64,000 bases of DNA from Rhodospirillaceae bacterium (GTDB lineage: Bacteria; Pseudomonadota; Alphaproteobacteria; Reyranellales; Reyranellaceae), in contig WOUR01000022.1 of NCBI GenBank assembly GCA_009772935.1, positions 23,670-87,669 of the forward strand, in the 5' to 3' direction. A program made the translations under genes and the position numbers. Positions 14,705 through 23,530 of the stretch are shown piece after piece. Under the pieces are notes generated by a model. The model ran no database searches. It had not been told where the DNA came from and was given only the letters and a program-made list of their open reading frames with translations. Within the stretch, counting starts at the first letter, position 1, and each line of letters opens with the position of its first letter.

Positions 14705-16398
14705 TCGGCGGCCTGCGCCGGGCCGAACTTCTCGCGCGCTTCCGCCGCGCTGTAGTAGCCGCGCGCCACATCGCGTGCGACCGCCTCGGTGCTGCGCTTC
14801 GCGGGATCGCCGAAGCCGCCGCCGCCCGGCGTCGAAACGCGCACCACGTCGCCAACACCGATCTCGATGTCCTGGTCCTTGGAGATATGCGGTGGGTGAT
14901 AGGCCTTGCCGCCCTGGTCGATCTGCACCGTATTGGTGCCGCCGGCGCCGCCGCCCAGCACGCCCTGCGGACCGGTACGGCCATGGTCCATCACCATCGA
15001 GACGCGGGCCTCGCCGCGCCGCAGCTTGATGGCATAGTTGATGCCGAAGCCGCCGCGGAACTCGCCGGCGCCGCCGGACCCCTCGCGCAGGGAGAACTCC
15101 TCGAACAGTACGGGATAGAACTGCTCCAGCACCTCGACCGGCGGCATCTTGGAAATGCCGATGGTCGAGCAACCGTTGCTCAAGCCGTCGCCGCCCTGAA
15201 AGCCGCCATAGCCGCCGCCAGTGAACAGATACATGATGTAGTTGCGCTTGCGCTCCGGATCGTAGCCGCCGATGCCCAGGTTGCCGGAAGTTCCCGCGGG
15301 CGCCGCGAACAGCAGGTCGGGAATGGCCTTGGTCAGCGCCGCGAACACCGCCTCGGCGATGCGCTGGCTCACCTCGGCCGCGCAGCCCGACACCGGCCGC
15401 GGATACTTCGCATACAGGAAGGTTCCCTCGGGCTCGACGATGCGCAGCGGCTCGAAGGTACCGGCATTGATCGGCACTTCGGGAAAGACGTGCTTCACCG
15501 CAAGATAGATCGCCGACTTGGTCGTTGCGATCACGCTGTTCATCGGACCGCGGCACGGCGGGCTCGATCCGGTCATGTCGAAGGTGAGCTCGTCGCCCTT
15601 CTTCGTGATCTTCATCTTGATCGTGAGCGGCTCGTCGACGACGCCGTCGCTGTCGACCTGCGATGTGCCTTCATAGATCCCGTCGGGAATGTCGGCGATC
15701 TTGGCGCGCATCTGCCGTTCGGCACGGTGGCGCATCTCCGCGATCGCGGAACGCACCACGTCAGCGCCGTAGCGGTCGATCAGCTCCGTGAGCCGCACCT
15801 CGCCCGTGGTCAGCGCCGCGGCCTGCGCCTTGATGTCGCCAATGCGCTGATCGGCGATACGGATGTTGGACATGATGATGGACAGGATTTCCTGGTCCAT
15901 CTCGCCCTTCTTGAAGAACTTCACCGGCGGCAGGCGCAATCCCTCCTGCTCCACCTCGGTGGCACTGGCGGAGAAGCCGCCCGGCACCATGCCCCCGACA
16001 TCGGGCCAGTGACCGGTATTGGCCAGCCAGGCGAACAGCTCGCCCCTGTAGAAGAACGGCTTCACGAAGCGCACGTCCATCAGATGGGTGCCGCCGAGAT
16101 AAGGATCGTTGACGATGAACACGTCGCCCGGATCGACCTTGCCGGCATAGTGCGTCTTCACCCGCTCGATCACGGCGCGGGTGGAAAACTGCATGGTGCC
16201 GACAAAGACCGGCAGGCCGAGCTCGCCCTGGGCGATCAGCGAGCCGTCGACGGTGTCGTAGATGCCGTCGGAGCGGTCCATGCCCTCCGAGATCACCGGC
16301 GAGAAGGCGGCGCGCACGAAGGCCAGGTCCATCTCGTTGCAGACCTGGACCAGGCCGTTCTGGATGACTGTCAAGGTGACGGGATCGAGGTTCGACAT
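14701..16398 (-). CDS. Hydantoinase B/oxoprolinase family protein
   Basis: 565 residues, HyuB-type. Family marks: DPVTLTVIQNGLVQVCNEMD at the start, NDPYLGGTHLMDVRFVKPFF, GHWPDVGGMVPGGFSASATE, and the C-terminal GGGGFGDPAKRS. HyuB normally acts with HyuA in ATP-dependent opening of hydantoin or 5-oxoproline-like rings; no hyuA adjoins this copy, although a hyuA-hyuB pair is present at 48775-52734. ATG at 16398 fits the family N-terminus but has no clear Shine-Dalgarno. It diverges from a molybdenum hydroxylase gene. Confidence 0.9.
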   Translation of the reverse strand: MSNLDPVTLTVIQNGLVQVCNEMDLAFVRAAFSPVISEGMDRSDGIYDTVDGSLIAQGELGLPVFVGTMQFSTRAVIERVKTHYAGKVDPGDVFIVNDPYLGGTHLMDVRFVKPFFYRGELFAWLANTGHWPDVGGMVPGGFSASATEVEQEGLRLPPVKFFKKGEMDQEILSIIMSNIRIADQRIGDIKAQAAALTTGEVRLTELIDRYGADVVRSAIAEMRHRAERQMRAKIADIPDGIYEGTSQVDSDGVVDEPLTIKMKITKKGDELTFDMTGSSPPCRGPMNSVIATTKSAIYLAVKHVFPEVPINAGTFEPLRIVEPEGTFLYAKYPRPVSGCAAEVSQRIAEAVFAALTKAIPDLLFAAPAGTSGNLGIGGYDPERKRNYIMYLFTGGGYGGFQGGDGLSNGCSTIGISKMPPVEVLEQFYPVLFEEFSLREGSGGAGEFRGGFGINYAIKLRRGEARVSMVMDHGRTGPQGVLGGGAGGTNTVQIDQGGKAYHPPHISKDQDIEIGVGDVVRVSTPGGGGFGDPAKRSTEAVARDVARGYYSAAEAREKFGPAQAAE

Positions 16399-16477
16399 GT
16401 CCGAATCACTAGCACAGCCCATGCCTCACTGCGCTATGATGGCGTTCAAATCCCCCACTTTTCGAAGCGGAATACCC

Positions 16478-18814
16478 ATGAACGCGCCCCTCGATGCGGA
16501 CAATCTCGATTTGATGAAATTCGGCGTCGGCCAGCCGGTGCCGCGCCAGGAAGACCCGACCCTGCTGCAGGGCCAAGGCCGCTACACCGACGATCTCAAC
16601 CTCCCCGGCCAGGCCTATGCCGTGATGGTCCGCAGTCAGGTGGCGCACGGGCTGCTCAAGGGCATCGACGCTGAGGAAGCGCGCGGCATGCCGGGTGTGC
16701 TCGGGATCTGGACCGGCGCGGACCTCAACGCCGCCGGTTACGGTGCGCTGAAGACGGTGATGATGGTGCCCAACCGCGACGGCTCGCAGATGAAAACGCC
16801 GACGCGATACTCGCTCGCCACCGACAAGGTGCGCTTCGTCGGCGATCCGGTGGCCTTCGTCGTCGCCGAGACCCAGGCGCAGGCCCGGGACGCGGCCGAA
16901 GCGGTCGTGCTCGACATCGAAGCGCTGCCCGCCGTGACCGAGGCGCGCGCGGCCGCACAGCCCGGCGCGCCGACCGTGTTCGACGACGTGCCGGACAATG
17001 TCTGCGCCGACTTCCAGTTCGGCGACAGTGCAAAGGTCGCCGACGCCTTCGCCAATGCCGCACACGTGACGAAGCTGCATCTCGTCAGCAATCGCATCGT
17101 CGTCTGTGCCATGGAGCCGCGCACGGCGATCGGCCACTACGACAAGGACACGGATCGCTCGACACTCTATGCCGGCTGCCAGGGCGTGTTCGGCCTGAAG
17201 AACCAGATGGCCGCCCTGCTCGGCATCAAGCCGGCGCAGATGCGCGTGGTCACCGGAAACGTCGGCGGCTCCTTCGGCATGAAGGGCTCGCCCTACCCGG
17301 AATATGCCGGTCTCTTCCATGCCTCGAAGATCCTCGACCGTCCGGTGAAGTGGACCGACGACCGGTCGGGCAGCTTCCTCAGCGACCAGCACGGGCGCGA
17401 CCACGATTTCGACGCCGAGCTGGCCCTCGACAAGGACGGCACCTTCCTTGCGGTGCGCCTCAAGGGTTACGCCAATCTCGGCGCCTATCTCTCGAACGTC
17501 GGCGCGGCCATGGGCGCGCTGGGCGTCTCGCGCAATCTCCCCGCGGTCTACCGCACGCCGTTGATCGAGGTGCAGACCAAGGTGGCCTTCACCCATACCT
17601 CGCCGATCGGCGCCTATCGTGGCGCTGGCCGGCCCGAGGCCAACTATTTCATGGAACGCCTGATCACCACCGCCGCGCGCGAGATGGGGATCGACCAGAT
17701 GGAGATGCGCCGCCGCAACCACATCAAACCCGAGGAGATGCCCTACAAGACCGCGTCGGGCACGGTCTACGACAGCGGCGAGTTCACCGTGCTGCTCGAC
17801 AAGGCGCTGGAACTGGCAGACGTGGCGGGCTTCGCCGCCCGCAAGCAGGAGAGCGCCAGCCGCGGCAAGCTGCGCGGGCTCGGCATCGGCGACTATCTCG
17901 AAGTGACGGCGCCGCCCACGAACGAGATGGGCGGGCTGCGCTTCGAGGATAATGGTGACGTCACGATCATCACCGGCACGCTGGACTACGGCCAGGGCCA
18001 CTGGTCGGCCTTCGCCCAGGTCCTCACGACGAAGCTCGGCATCCCGTTCCACCGGATCAAGCTGAAGCAGGGTGACAGCGACCTGCTGATCGCCGGCGGC
18101 GGCACCGGCGGCTCCAAGTCGATCATGGCGTCGGGCGCGGCCATCATGGAAGCCTCGGACAAGGTGATCGAGAAAGGCAAGGAGATCGCGGGCGTCGCGC
18201 TCGAAGCCTCGCCCGCCGACATCGAGTTCAAGCTGGGCCGCTTCGAGATCGTCGGCACGGACCGCGGCATCGGCATCCTGGAACTGGCGAGCAAACTGCG
18301 CAGCGGCATGAAGCTGCCCGAGGGCGTGCCCACGACGCTCGACGTCAGCCACGTCCACGAGGCGGCGCCGTCGGCCTTTCCCAACGGCACCCACGTGGCC
18401 GAGGTCGAGATCGATCCCGACACCGGCCATGTCGAGGTCGTGAAGTACACGATGGTCGGCGACTTCGGGACGGTCATCAATCCGCTGCTGGTCGAGGGCC
18501 AGAGCCATGGCGGCGTGGTCCAGGGCATCAGCCAGGCGATCTTCGAGCATGTCGTCTACAGCGAGGAAGGCCAGCCGCTGACCGGCAGCTTCACCGACTA
18601 CGCGATCCCACGGGCGGGCGACGCCCCGTCCTTCAAGATCGACTATCACTCGGTGCCGGCCAAGACGAACGTGCTGGGCGCCAAGGGCTGCGGCGAGGCC
18701 GGCTGCGCGGGCTCCCTGCCCTCGGTGATGAACGCCATCTCCGACGCGCTGGGCGGCAAGCACATCAACATGCCGGCGACGCCCGAGCGCGTGTGGGAGG
18801 CGCTGAACGACTGA
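16478..18814 (+). CDS. Xanthine dehydrogenase-family molybdopterin-binding subunit (CoxL-like)
   Basis: 778 residues, the molybdenum-cofactor subunit of aldehyde oxidase/xanthine dehydrogenase-type hydroxylases. It has the N-terminal hammerhead domain (GQPVPRQEDPTLLQGQGRYT), the cofactor-binding NVGGSFGMKGSPYPE and AYRGAGRPEANYFME, and the catalytic Glu near the end in KGCGEAGCAGSLPSV. The loop reads AYRGAGR, not the AYRCSFR of true CO dehydrogenase, so CO oxidation is unlikely. No FAD (CoxM) or iron-sulfur (CoxS) subunit lies alongside, so its partners must be elsewhere. Substrate unknown. Confidence 0.92.
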   Translation: MNAPLDADNLDLMKFGVGQPVPRQEDPTLLQGQGRYTDDLNLPGQAYAVMVRSQVAHGLLKGIDAEEARGMPGVLGIWTGADLNAAGYGALKTVMMVPNRDGSQMKTPTRYSLATDKVRFVGDPVAFVVAETQAQARDAAEAVVLDIEALPAVTEARAAAQPGAPTVFDDVPDNVCADFQFGDSAKVADAFANAAHVTKLHLVSNRIVVCAMEPRTAIGHYDKDTDRSTLYAGCQGVFGLKNQMAALLGIKPAQMRVVTGNVGGSFGMKGSPYPEYAGLFHASKILDRPVKWTDDRSGSFLSDQHGRDHDFDAELALDKDGTFLAVRLKGYANLGAYLSNVGAAMGALGVSRNLPAVYRTPLIEVQTKVAFTHTSPIGAYRGAGRPEANYFMERLITTAAREMGIDQMEMRRRNHIKPEEMPYKTASGTVYDSGEFTVLLDKALELADVAGFAARKQESASRGKLRGLGIGDYLEVTAPPTNEMGGLRFEDNGDVTIITGTLDYGQGHWSAFAQVLTTKLGIPFHRIKLKQGDSDLLIAGGGTGGSKSIMASGAAIMEASDKVIEKGKEIAGVALEASPADIEFKLGRFEIVGTDRGIGILELASKLRSGMKLPEGVPTTLDVSHVHEAAPSAFPNGTHVAEVEIDPDTGHVEVVKYTMVGDFGTVINPLLVEGQSHGGVVQGISQAIFEHVVYSEEGQPLTGSFTDYAIPRAGDAPSFKIDYHSVPAKTNVLGAKGCGEAGCAGSLPSVMNAISDALGGKHINMPATPERVWEALND

Positions 18815-18876
18815 CCGAATGGCGAGGACGCCGCCCCATTGGAGGAGCGCCGTCGATCGGCTATAGGCGGGCTTCA

Positions 18877-20130
18877 ATGAAGCAAAAGCGTTTCTGGTTC
18901 TGGGGCGTTTTCGCGACCCTGCTCGTGGCGGTCACGGTGGCTGGGCTCGAACTGCTCAGCTCCTTCGTCGTGCCCGCGTGGCCGGCGCGCGATTTGCGGC
19001 CGATCGAGGTGTCCAATGCCGCCGTCGCGAGCACGCTCAGTGGCGCACAGTCGGTCCCGACCTATAACAGCTGGGGCCTGCGTGACCGCGAGCATCCGTC
19101 CCAGAAGCCGACCGGAGTCTCCCGCACCGTCCTGGTCGGCGACAGCTTCCTCGAAGGCGCCTTCGTCGAAAAGTCGATCGGCGCGCGACTCGAGGAAATC
19201 TGGCAGGCTGAGGGCCACCGCGACTGGGAGGTGATGAGCCTCGGCATCTCGGCAACGGGACCGCCGCAGTACTATTACCGCATCCGCAACATCGCCCTGT
19301 CGCTGCAACCCGATGCGCTCGTGCTGATGTTCTATTCCGGCAACGACTTCGTGTCGGATGCCCTGTCACCGTGGCGCATCCCGCCCCCTATCGCCGAACG
19401 CCCGCAGCCGTCATGGCTCGGGGCGGTGGCGCCCCGCCTCACCTGGCTGCTGGTCAACCGGCTCGGACTTTCCGAGTTCGGGCGGGCGAACAAGTCTGCG
19501 ACCGACGAGGCGAAGGAAATAATGAAGAAGCCGCGCGCCGAGCGTCTCGACGCCATGGTCCGGCTCGTCAAGACCCACTACTACCCGGACAAAGACGAGA
19601 AGGTGATTCGCGAGATCCTGTCGCGCGGCGGCGACGCGTTCTGGGATCGACTCGAACCGCGCGACCGGGACGAGGAGTATCTCCAGGCCTGGTGGCTCGC
19701 CAGCATGGTCGATTGGGAAACCGCCACCTGGACGGTGCCGGTCACGCCGGCCGAGATCGAGCAAACGTTGAACAGGGAGCAGGTCGCTGCGACCCTGACC
19801 TGGCTGATGGGCGCCCGCGACCTGGCGCGCGAACGCGGCATCAAGTTCCTGGTCGCGCTGATACCGGTGGGCGTGGTGGATCCGGGCTACGCCGAATTCT
19901 GGAGGCCGTGGCCGCGCTACATGAGTTATCCCAGGCAGGGCGAGGCCAAGCATCGCCTGTTGCGCGCCGGGCTGGAGGCGCAGGGTGTGACAGTCGTCGA
20001 CCTCGAGGACGACCTCAGGGGTGTGCGGGGAACCTACCGCGTCTCCGACGGCCATTGGACCGAACTCGGCACCGAGATCGCCGCCAAGCGCCTTGCGGCG
20101 GCGCTCGCCACGTTGCGAGAAGCTCGCTAG
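18877..20130 (+). CDS. SGNH/GDSL-type hydrolase-like protein, membrane anchored
   Basis: 417 residues. An N-terminal hydrophobic segment (residues ~6-33) probably anchors the protein outside the membrane. The SGNH block I is TVLVGDSFLEGAF with Ser90; block V is SDGHWTELGTEIAAK with Asp391 and His393. LVLMFYSGNDF supplies the conserved Asn. Such proteins include exopolysaccharide and peptidoglycan acetylases/esterases of the AlgX/DltD type. AGGCGGG precedes the ATG. It stands alone between the molybdenum hydroxylase and a TPR remnant. The substrate is unknown. Confidence 0.72.
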   Translation: MKQKRFWFWGVFATLLVAVTVAGLELLSSFVVPAWPARDLRPIEVSNAAVASTLSGAQSVPTYNSWGLRDREHPSQKPTGVSRTVLVGDSFLEGAFVEKSIGARLEEIWQAEGHRDWEVMSLGISATGPPQYYYRIRNIALSLQPDALVLMFYSGNDFVSDALSPWRIPPPIAERPQPSWLGAVAPRLTWLLVNRLGLSEFGRANKSATDEAKEIMKKPRAERLDAMVRLVKTHYYPDKDEKVIREILSRGGDAFWDRLEPRDRDEEYLQAWWLASMVDWETATWTVPVTPAEIEQTLNREQVAATLTWLMGARDLARERGIKFLVALIPVGVVDPGYAEFWRPWPRYMSYPRQGEAKHRLLRAGLEAQGVTVVDLEDDLRGVRGTYRVSDGHWTELGTEIAAKRLAAALATLREAR

Positions 20131-20171
20131 AGCCTCCCGCCTCCGGGGGCTCGGCGACATCGCGCGTCGGT

Positions 20172-20285
20172 TCCGAGCATGAGAAAGTCCGCGCGCGCCA
20201 CGAGGAGGCTTTGGCCCCCTATCGCAAGGCAGGCCAGAGGCCGAACGAGGCCCTATGCCTCGACAGGCTGAAGTCGCTGCGCTAA
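20172..20285 (+). pseudogene. Remnant of a tetratricopeptide-repeat gene
   Basis: The frame ending with the TAA at 20283-20285 reads HEKVRARHEEALAPYRKAGQ, then RPNEALCLDRLKSLR. This has the spacing of one TPR of the kind found in tandem in large regulators (…A..REEALPLYR..G...GEANCL…). Nothing upstream in the same frame continues the pattern, because the SGNH gene occupies that DNA in another frame. I read it as a leftover C-terminal repeat of a lost gene; chance similarity is possible for so short a stretch. Confidence 0.5.
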
Positions 20286-20294
20286 CCCGGCGCG

Positions 20295-21707
20295 GTGACT
20301 TCCGCGACATCTCCCGACGTCGCCATCCTGGGCTATGGTCCGGTTGGCGCGCTGCTGGCGAACCTGCTGGGCCAGGCCGGGCTGTCGGTCGCCGTGCACG
20401 AGCGCGACACGGCGATCCATGCGCTGCCGCGCGCGGTGCATTTCGACGGCGAGGTGATGCGGATCTTCCAGTCGGTCGGGCTGGCGGAGAAAATCGCCGC
20501 AAGGACGCGAACCTCGTCGAAGGGCATGCATTTCGTCAATGCCGACGGCCAAACCTTGATGGTTCGGCGCGGCATCAACGGACCAGGGCCGCACGGCTGG
20601 GCGGGCAACTGGTATTTTCACCAACCGGAGCTCGAAGAGATCCTGCGTGCCGGCGTCGCGCGCTTCCCGAACGTGACGGTCCATCTCGGTCGCGAGATCG
20701 CCGACCTGGGCGAGCTAGACGCCCGCTACATCGTCGGGTGCGACGGCGCGCGTTCGCTGGTGCGCCGCGCGATCGGCAGCCGGCAGGGCGACCTCGGCCT
20801 GCACCAGCCGTGGCTGGTGGTCGACCTGCTGTGCAATCCCGACTCGCCGCGGGTGAAGGCGCTGCCCGACCATACCGTCCAGCTCTGCGATCCGGCGCGG
20901 CCGATGACGGTCGTGCATGTCGGCGGCGTGCGGCACCGCTGGGAGATCATGCTGATGCCGGGCGACGATCCGGACCGAATGGCCGACCCGGACATATTCT
21001 GGCCGATGATGGCGCGCTGGGTCGGGCCCGACGACGCACGAATCGAGCGCGCTGCCGTGTACACCTTCCATTCTGTCGTGCAGGAGGGCTGGCGCCGGGG
21101 AAAGCTGCTGCTGGCTGGGGATGCCTGTCACCAGACGCCGCCCTTCCTCGGCCAGGGCATGTGCGCGGGGATGCGCGACGCCAGCAACCTCGCCTGGAAG
21201 CTCACCGCCGTGCTGCGCGAGGACGCCACCGAGGCGCTGCTCGACACCTACGAGAGCGAGCGCCTGCCGCATGTCCGCGCCTTCATCGAGCTCGCGGTGA
21301 AGCTCGGCGCCGTGCTCCAGGAGACCGATCCAGCTGCCGCCGCCGCGCGTGACGCGCGTTTCGCTGCCGGTGCGCAGATGTTCGACTTCCCGCAACCGCA
21401 ACTCGGGCGGGGCTGCCGCACCGACGCGCCGCCGCCTGTCGGCACGATCTTCCCGCAGCCGCGTCTCGCCGACGGACGGCTGATGGACGAGGTCATCGGC
21501 CAGCGCTTCGCCATCGTGGGTGACGCCGAGATCCTCGCGGACCTTGATACCTCAGCCGCCCTGCTGCCGGGCGTTGCAGCCGACTGGCTGGCACACCACG
21601 GTTCACGCGCTGCGATTCTGCGCCCGGATCGCTACGTTTTCGCTCTCGCCGATGACCGCGCGGCTTTGGAAACACACAATCGATCCGCCATGAATTGGAG
21701 AGGATGA
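20295..21707 (+). CDS. FAD-dependent aromatic monooxygenase (MhpA-like)
   Basis: 470 residues of the class A flavoprotein monooxygenases, related to 3-(3-hydroxyphenyl)propionate hydroxylase. Motifs: dinucleotide fold ILGYGPVGALLANLLGQAGL, DG motif VGCDGARSLVRRAIG and the GD motif LAGDACHQTPPFLGQGMCAG. It is shorter than MhpA proper (about 550) in the C-terminal thioredoxin-like domain. The start is GTG at 20295. It is convergent with the DUF35/thiolase pair, and a strong hairpin lies between them. It probably hydroxylates a phenolic compound; which one is not clear. Confidence 0.88.
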   Translation: MTSATSPDVAILGYGPVGALLANLLGQAGLSVAVHERDTAIHALPRAVHFDGEVMRIFQSVGLAEKIAARTRTSSKGMHFVNADGQTLMVRRGINGPGPHGWAGNWYFHQPELEEILRAGVARFPNVTVHLGREIADLGELDARYIVGCDGARSLVRRAIGSRQGDLGLHQPWLVVDLLCNPDSPRVKALPDHTVQLCDPARPMTVVHVGGVRHRWEIMLMPGDDPDRMADPDIFWPMMARWVGPDDARIERAAVYTFHSVVQEGWRRGKLLLAGDACHQTPPFLGQGMCAGMRDASNLAWKLTAVLREDATEALLDTYESERLPHVRAFIELAVKLGAVLQETDPAAAAARDARFAAGAQMFDFPQPQLGRGCRTDAPPPVGTIFPQPRLADGRLMDEVIGQRFAIVGDAEILADLDTSAALLPGVAADWLAHHGSRAAILRPDRYVFALADDRAALETHNRSAMNWRG

Positions 21708-21795
21708 TCCGTCGACCGTTGCAGGCTTGGCCGCGCATGCCGTCCGGCTGACGACAGTCACCATCGCCGAGCTCCACTTCATAGGCTCGTTCGAT

Positions 21796-21821
21796 GCGGG
21801 AGGCTCGCCGGAGCCTCCCGC
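21796..21821. terminator. Stem-loop between convergent genes
   Basis: Perfect 11-bp arms GCGGGAGGCTC (21796-21806) and GAGCCTCCCGC (21811-21821) with loop GCCG. No T-run follows on either strand, so it may end transcription only together with other factors, or protect 3' ends. It lies 89 bases beyond the monooxygenase stop and 10 bases beyond the DUF35 stop. Confidence 0.5.
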
Positions 21822-21830
21822 CAAGGAACG

Positions 21831-22226
21831 TCAGGCCGGTGTGAACATCGGCAGCGGCGGGCCGCCGTCGGTCGGCTTGAAAACCACCGTCACCGCCTGA
21901 TCGCACTTCAGCTTGTCGAGGTCGCAGTCGACGATGTTGGTCAGCATCCGCGGGCCCTCGGCCAGGGTGACGTAGCCGATCGCATAGGGCACCGGCGCGC
22001 GGCGCATCACGCTGTAGGAATAGATCGTGCCCTTGCCCGACGCTTCGACCCATTCGGTCTTGTCGCTGAAGCAGAACGGGCAGATCGTGCGCGGATAGTG
22101 GTGCGCCTGGCCGCAGCTCGTGCACTTGCGCACCAGCAGCTTGCCCTTGCCGGCGGCGTCCCAGTAGGCCTGCGTCTCTTCGCTGACGGCGGGAGGCGGC
22201 AGCTTGCGTTCCTTGGTCTCGGCCAT
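21831..22226 (-). CDS. Zn-ribbon/OB-fold protein (DUF35), thiolase partner
   Basis: 131 residues. A rubredoxin-like zinc ribbon (VRKCTSCGQAHHYPRTICPFC, two CxxC pairs) leads into an OB fold (GKGTIYSYSVMRRAPVPYAI and RMLTNIVDCDLDKLKCDQAV). DUF35 proteins pair with SCP2-type thiolases and bind acyl-CoA, either as aldolase partners in steroid side-chain cleavage or as assembly factors. It starts 3 bases after the thiolase stop, so the two are surely made together. Confidence 0.93.
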   Translation of the reverse strand: MAETKERKLPPPAVSEETQAYWDAAGKGKLLVRKCTSCGQAHHYPRTICPFCFSDKTEWVEASGKGTIYSYSVMRRAPVPYAIGYVTLAEGPRMLTNIVDCDLDKLKCDQAVTVVFKPTDGGPPLPMFTPA

Positions 22227-22229
22227 GGT

Positions 22230-23402
22230 CTACTCTCTCTCCAGAATGACGGTAGCGCTGCCGTGACGCAGGCCGAGCGAACCGCCCGTGCCGTGCGCAA
22301 TCGCCAGATCGCAGTTCTTCACCTGCACCTTCGGATGCGCTTCGCCGCGCAATTGACGCACAGCCTCCAGCACCTTGGTGAGGCCGCCCCGGTTGGCGGG
22401 ATGGTTATTGCACAGGCCACCGCCGTCGGTGTTGAACGGCAGCTTGCCGATACCCGAGATCAGGTTGCCGTCGGCCACGAACGCGCCGCCCTTGCCTTTC
22501 TCGCAGAAACCCAGATCTTCGAGCTGCATCAGCACCGTGATGGTGAAGCTGTCGTAGATCGAGGCGTACTTCATGTCGGACGGCTTGACGCCCGCCTCGG
22601 CAAAGGCCGCCGCGCCGGTGAAGCGCGCGCCCGAGTAGGTGAGATCGACCTTGCCGCCCATCTGCGTCTTGATGAACTCCGACGCCCCCAGCAGCTTGAC
22701 CTTCGGCCGCTTGAGATTGGCCGCGATCTCGGGCGCCACGACGACGATGGCGCCGCCGCCGTCGGTGATGACGCAGCAGTCGAGACGATGCAGCGGATCG
22801 GAGATCATCGGCGAGTTCACGACCTCCTCGACCGTGACCACGTCCTTCAGCAGCGCATGCGGATTGTATTGCGCGTGATGCGAGGCCGCGACCTTGATCC
22901 AGGCGAGCTGCTCGGAGGTCGTGCCGAACTCGTACATGTGACGCATAGCGCAGTTGGCGTACATGTTCACGACCGTCGGGCCGTAGGGGAATTCGAACGG
23001 ATCGTCGGGCGTCGGCGTGCCGCCGCGGCTGCGCGGCACGGTACCGGTCGCCATGCCCTCGGCGCGGGGCCGGCCGGCCAGGGTGATCAGGGCCACCTTG
23101 CACTTGCCCGAGGCGATCGCCTCGGCGGCGTGGCCGACATGGAGCACGTAGGACGAGCCGCCGGTATCGGTCGAATCGACGTGACGGACCTTCAGCCCCA
23201 TGTACTCGACCATGGACATCGGGCCGAGGCCCGGCGCATCGCCGGCGCAGAAGTAGCCGTCGACGTCGTCCTTGGTCAGACCCGCATCCTCCAGCGCCCC
23301 CTTGGCGCACTGCGCATGGATCTGGGCCAGCGAGATATCCTTCGCGAGCCGCGTCGGATGCTCATAGATTCCAGCGATATAGGCCTTGCCCTTGATGCTC
23401 AT
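22230..23402 (-). CDS. SCP2-type thiolase / lipid-transfer-like acetyl-CoA acetyltransferase
   Basis: 390 residues of the thiolase superfamily, non-condensing or retro-aldol lipid-transfer-protein branch. Seen: GLTKDDVDGYFCAGDAPGLG, GGSSYVLHVGHAAEAIASGK, and the C-terminal NTDGGGLCNNHPANRGGLTK and AHGTGGSLGLRHGSATVILE. The usual N-terminal catalytic Cys region reads TGGSSYVLH, without the expected Cys, as in this branch. With its DUF35 partner it probably acts on a CoA-bound aldol or ketoacyl intermediate. ATG at 23402 starts the family N-terminus. Confidence 0.9.
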   Translation of the reverse strand: MSIKGKAYIAGIYEHPTRLAKDISLAQIHAQCAKGALEDAGLTKDDVDGYFCAGDAPGLGPMSMVEYMGLKVRHVDSTDTGGSSYVLHVGHAAEAIASGKCKVALITLAGRPRAEGMATGTVPRSRGGTPTPDDPFEFPYGPTVVNMYANCAMRHMYEFGTTSEQLAWIKVAASHHAQYNPHALLKDVVTVEEVVNSPMISDPLHRLDCCVITDGGGAIVVVAPEIAANLKRPKVKLLGASEFIKTQMGGKVDLTYSGARFTGAAAFAEAGVKPSDMKYASIYDSFTITVLMQLEDLGFCEKGKGGAFVADGNLISGIGKLPFNTDGGGLCNNHPANRGGLTKVLEAVRQLRGEAHPKVQVKNCDLAIAHGTGGSLGLRHGSATVILERE

Positions 23403-23530
23403 CGGCGAGCCATCCCCCTTGTCGATTGTGCAGCGCACATGGTGGGGGATCGGAGCCTCACAGGAAAGTGCGCACTTTCGCAGCGAAGAACGATGGTAGG
23501 CTGTGCGAAACAAACGGGGAGCAACGCCAC

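Noticed and set aside
16478..18814. Carbon monoxide dehydrogenase (coxL)
   Set aside because: The active-site loop is AYRGAGR rather than AYRCSFR, and coxM/coxS are absent.
16409..18877. An 822-codon minus-strand frame opposite the molybdenum hydroxylase
   Set aside because: The plus-strand frame carries all cofactor motifs; the antisense frame has none.
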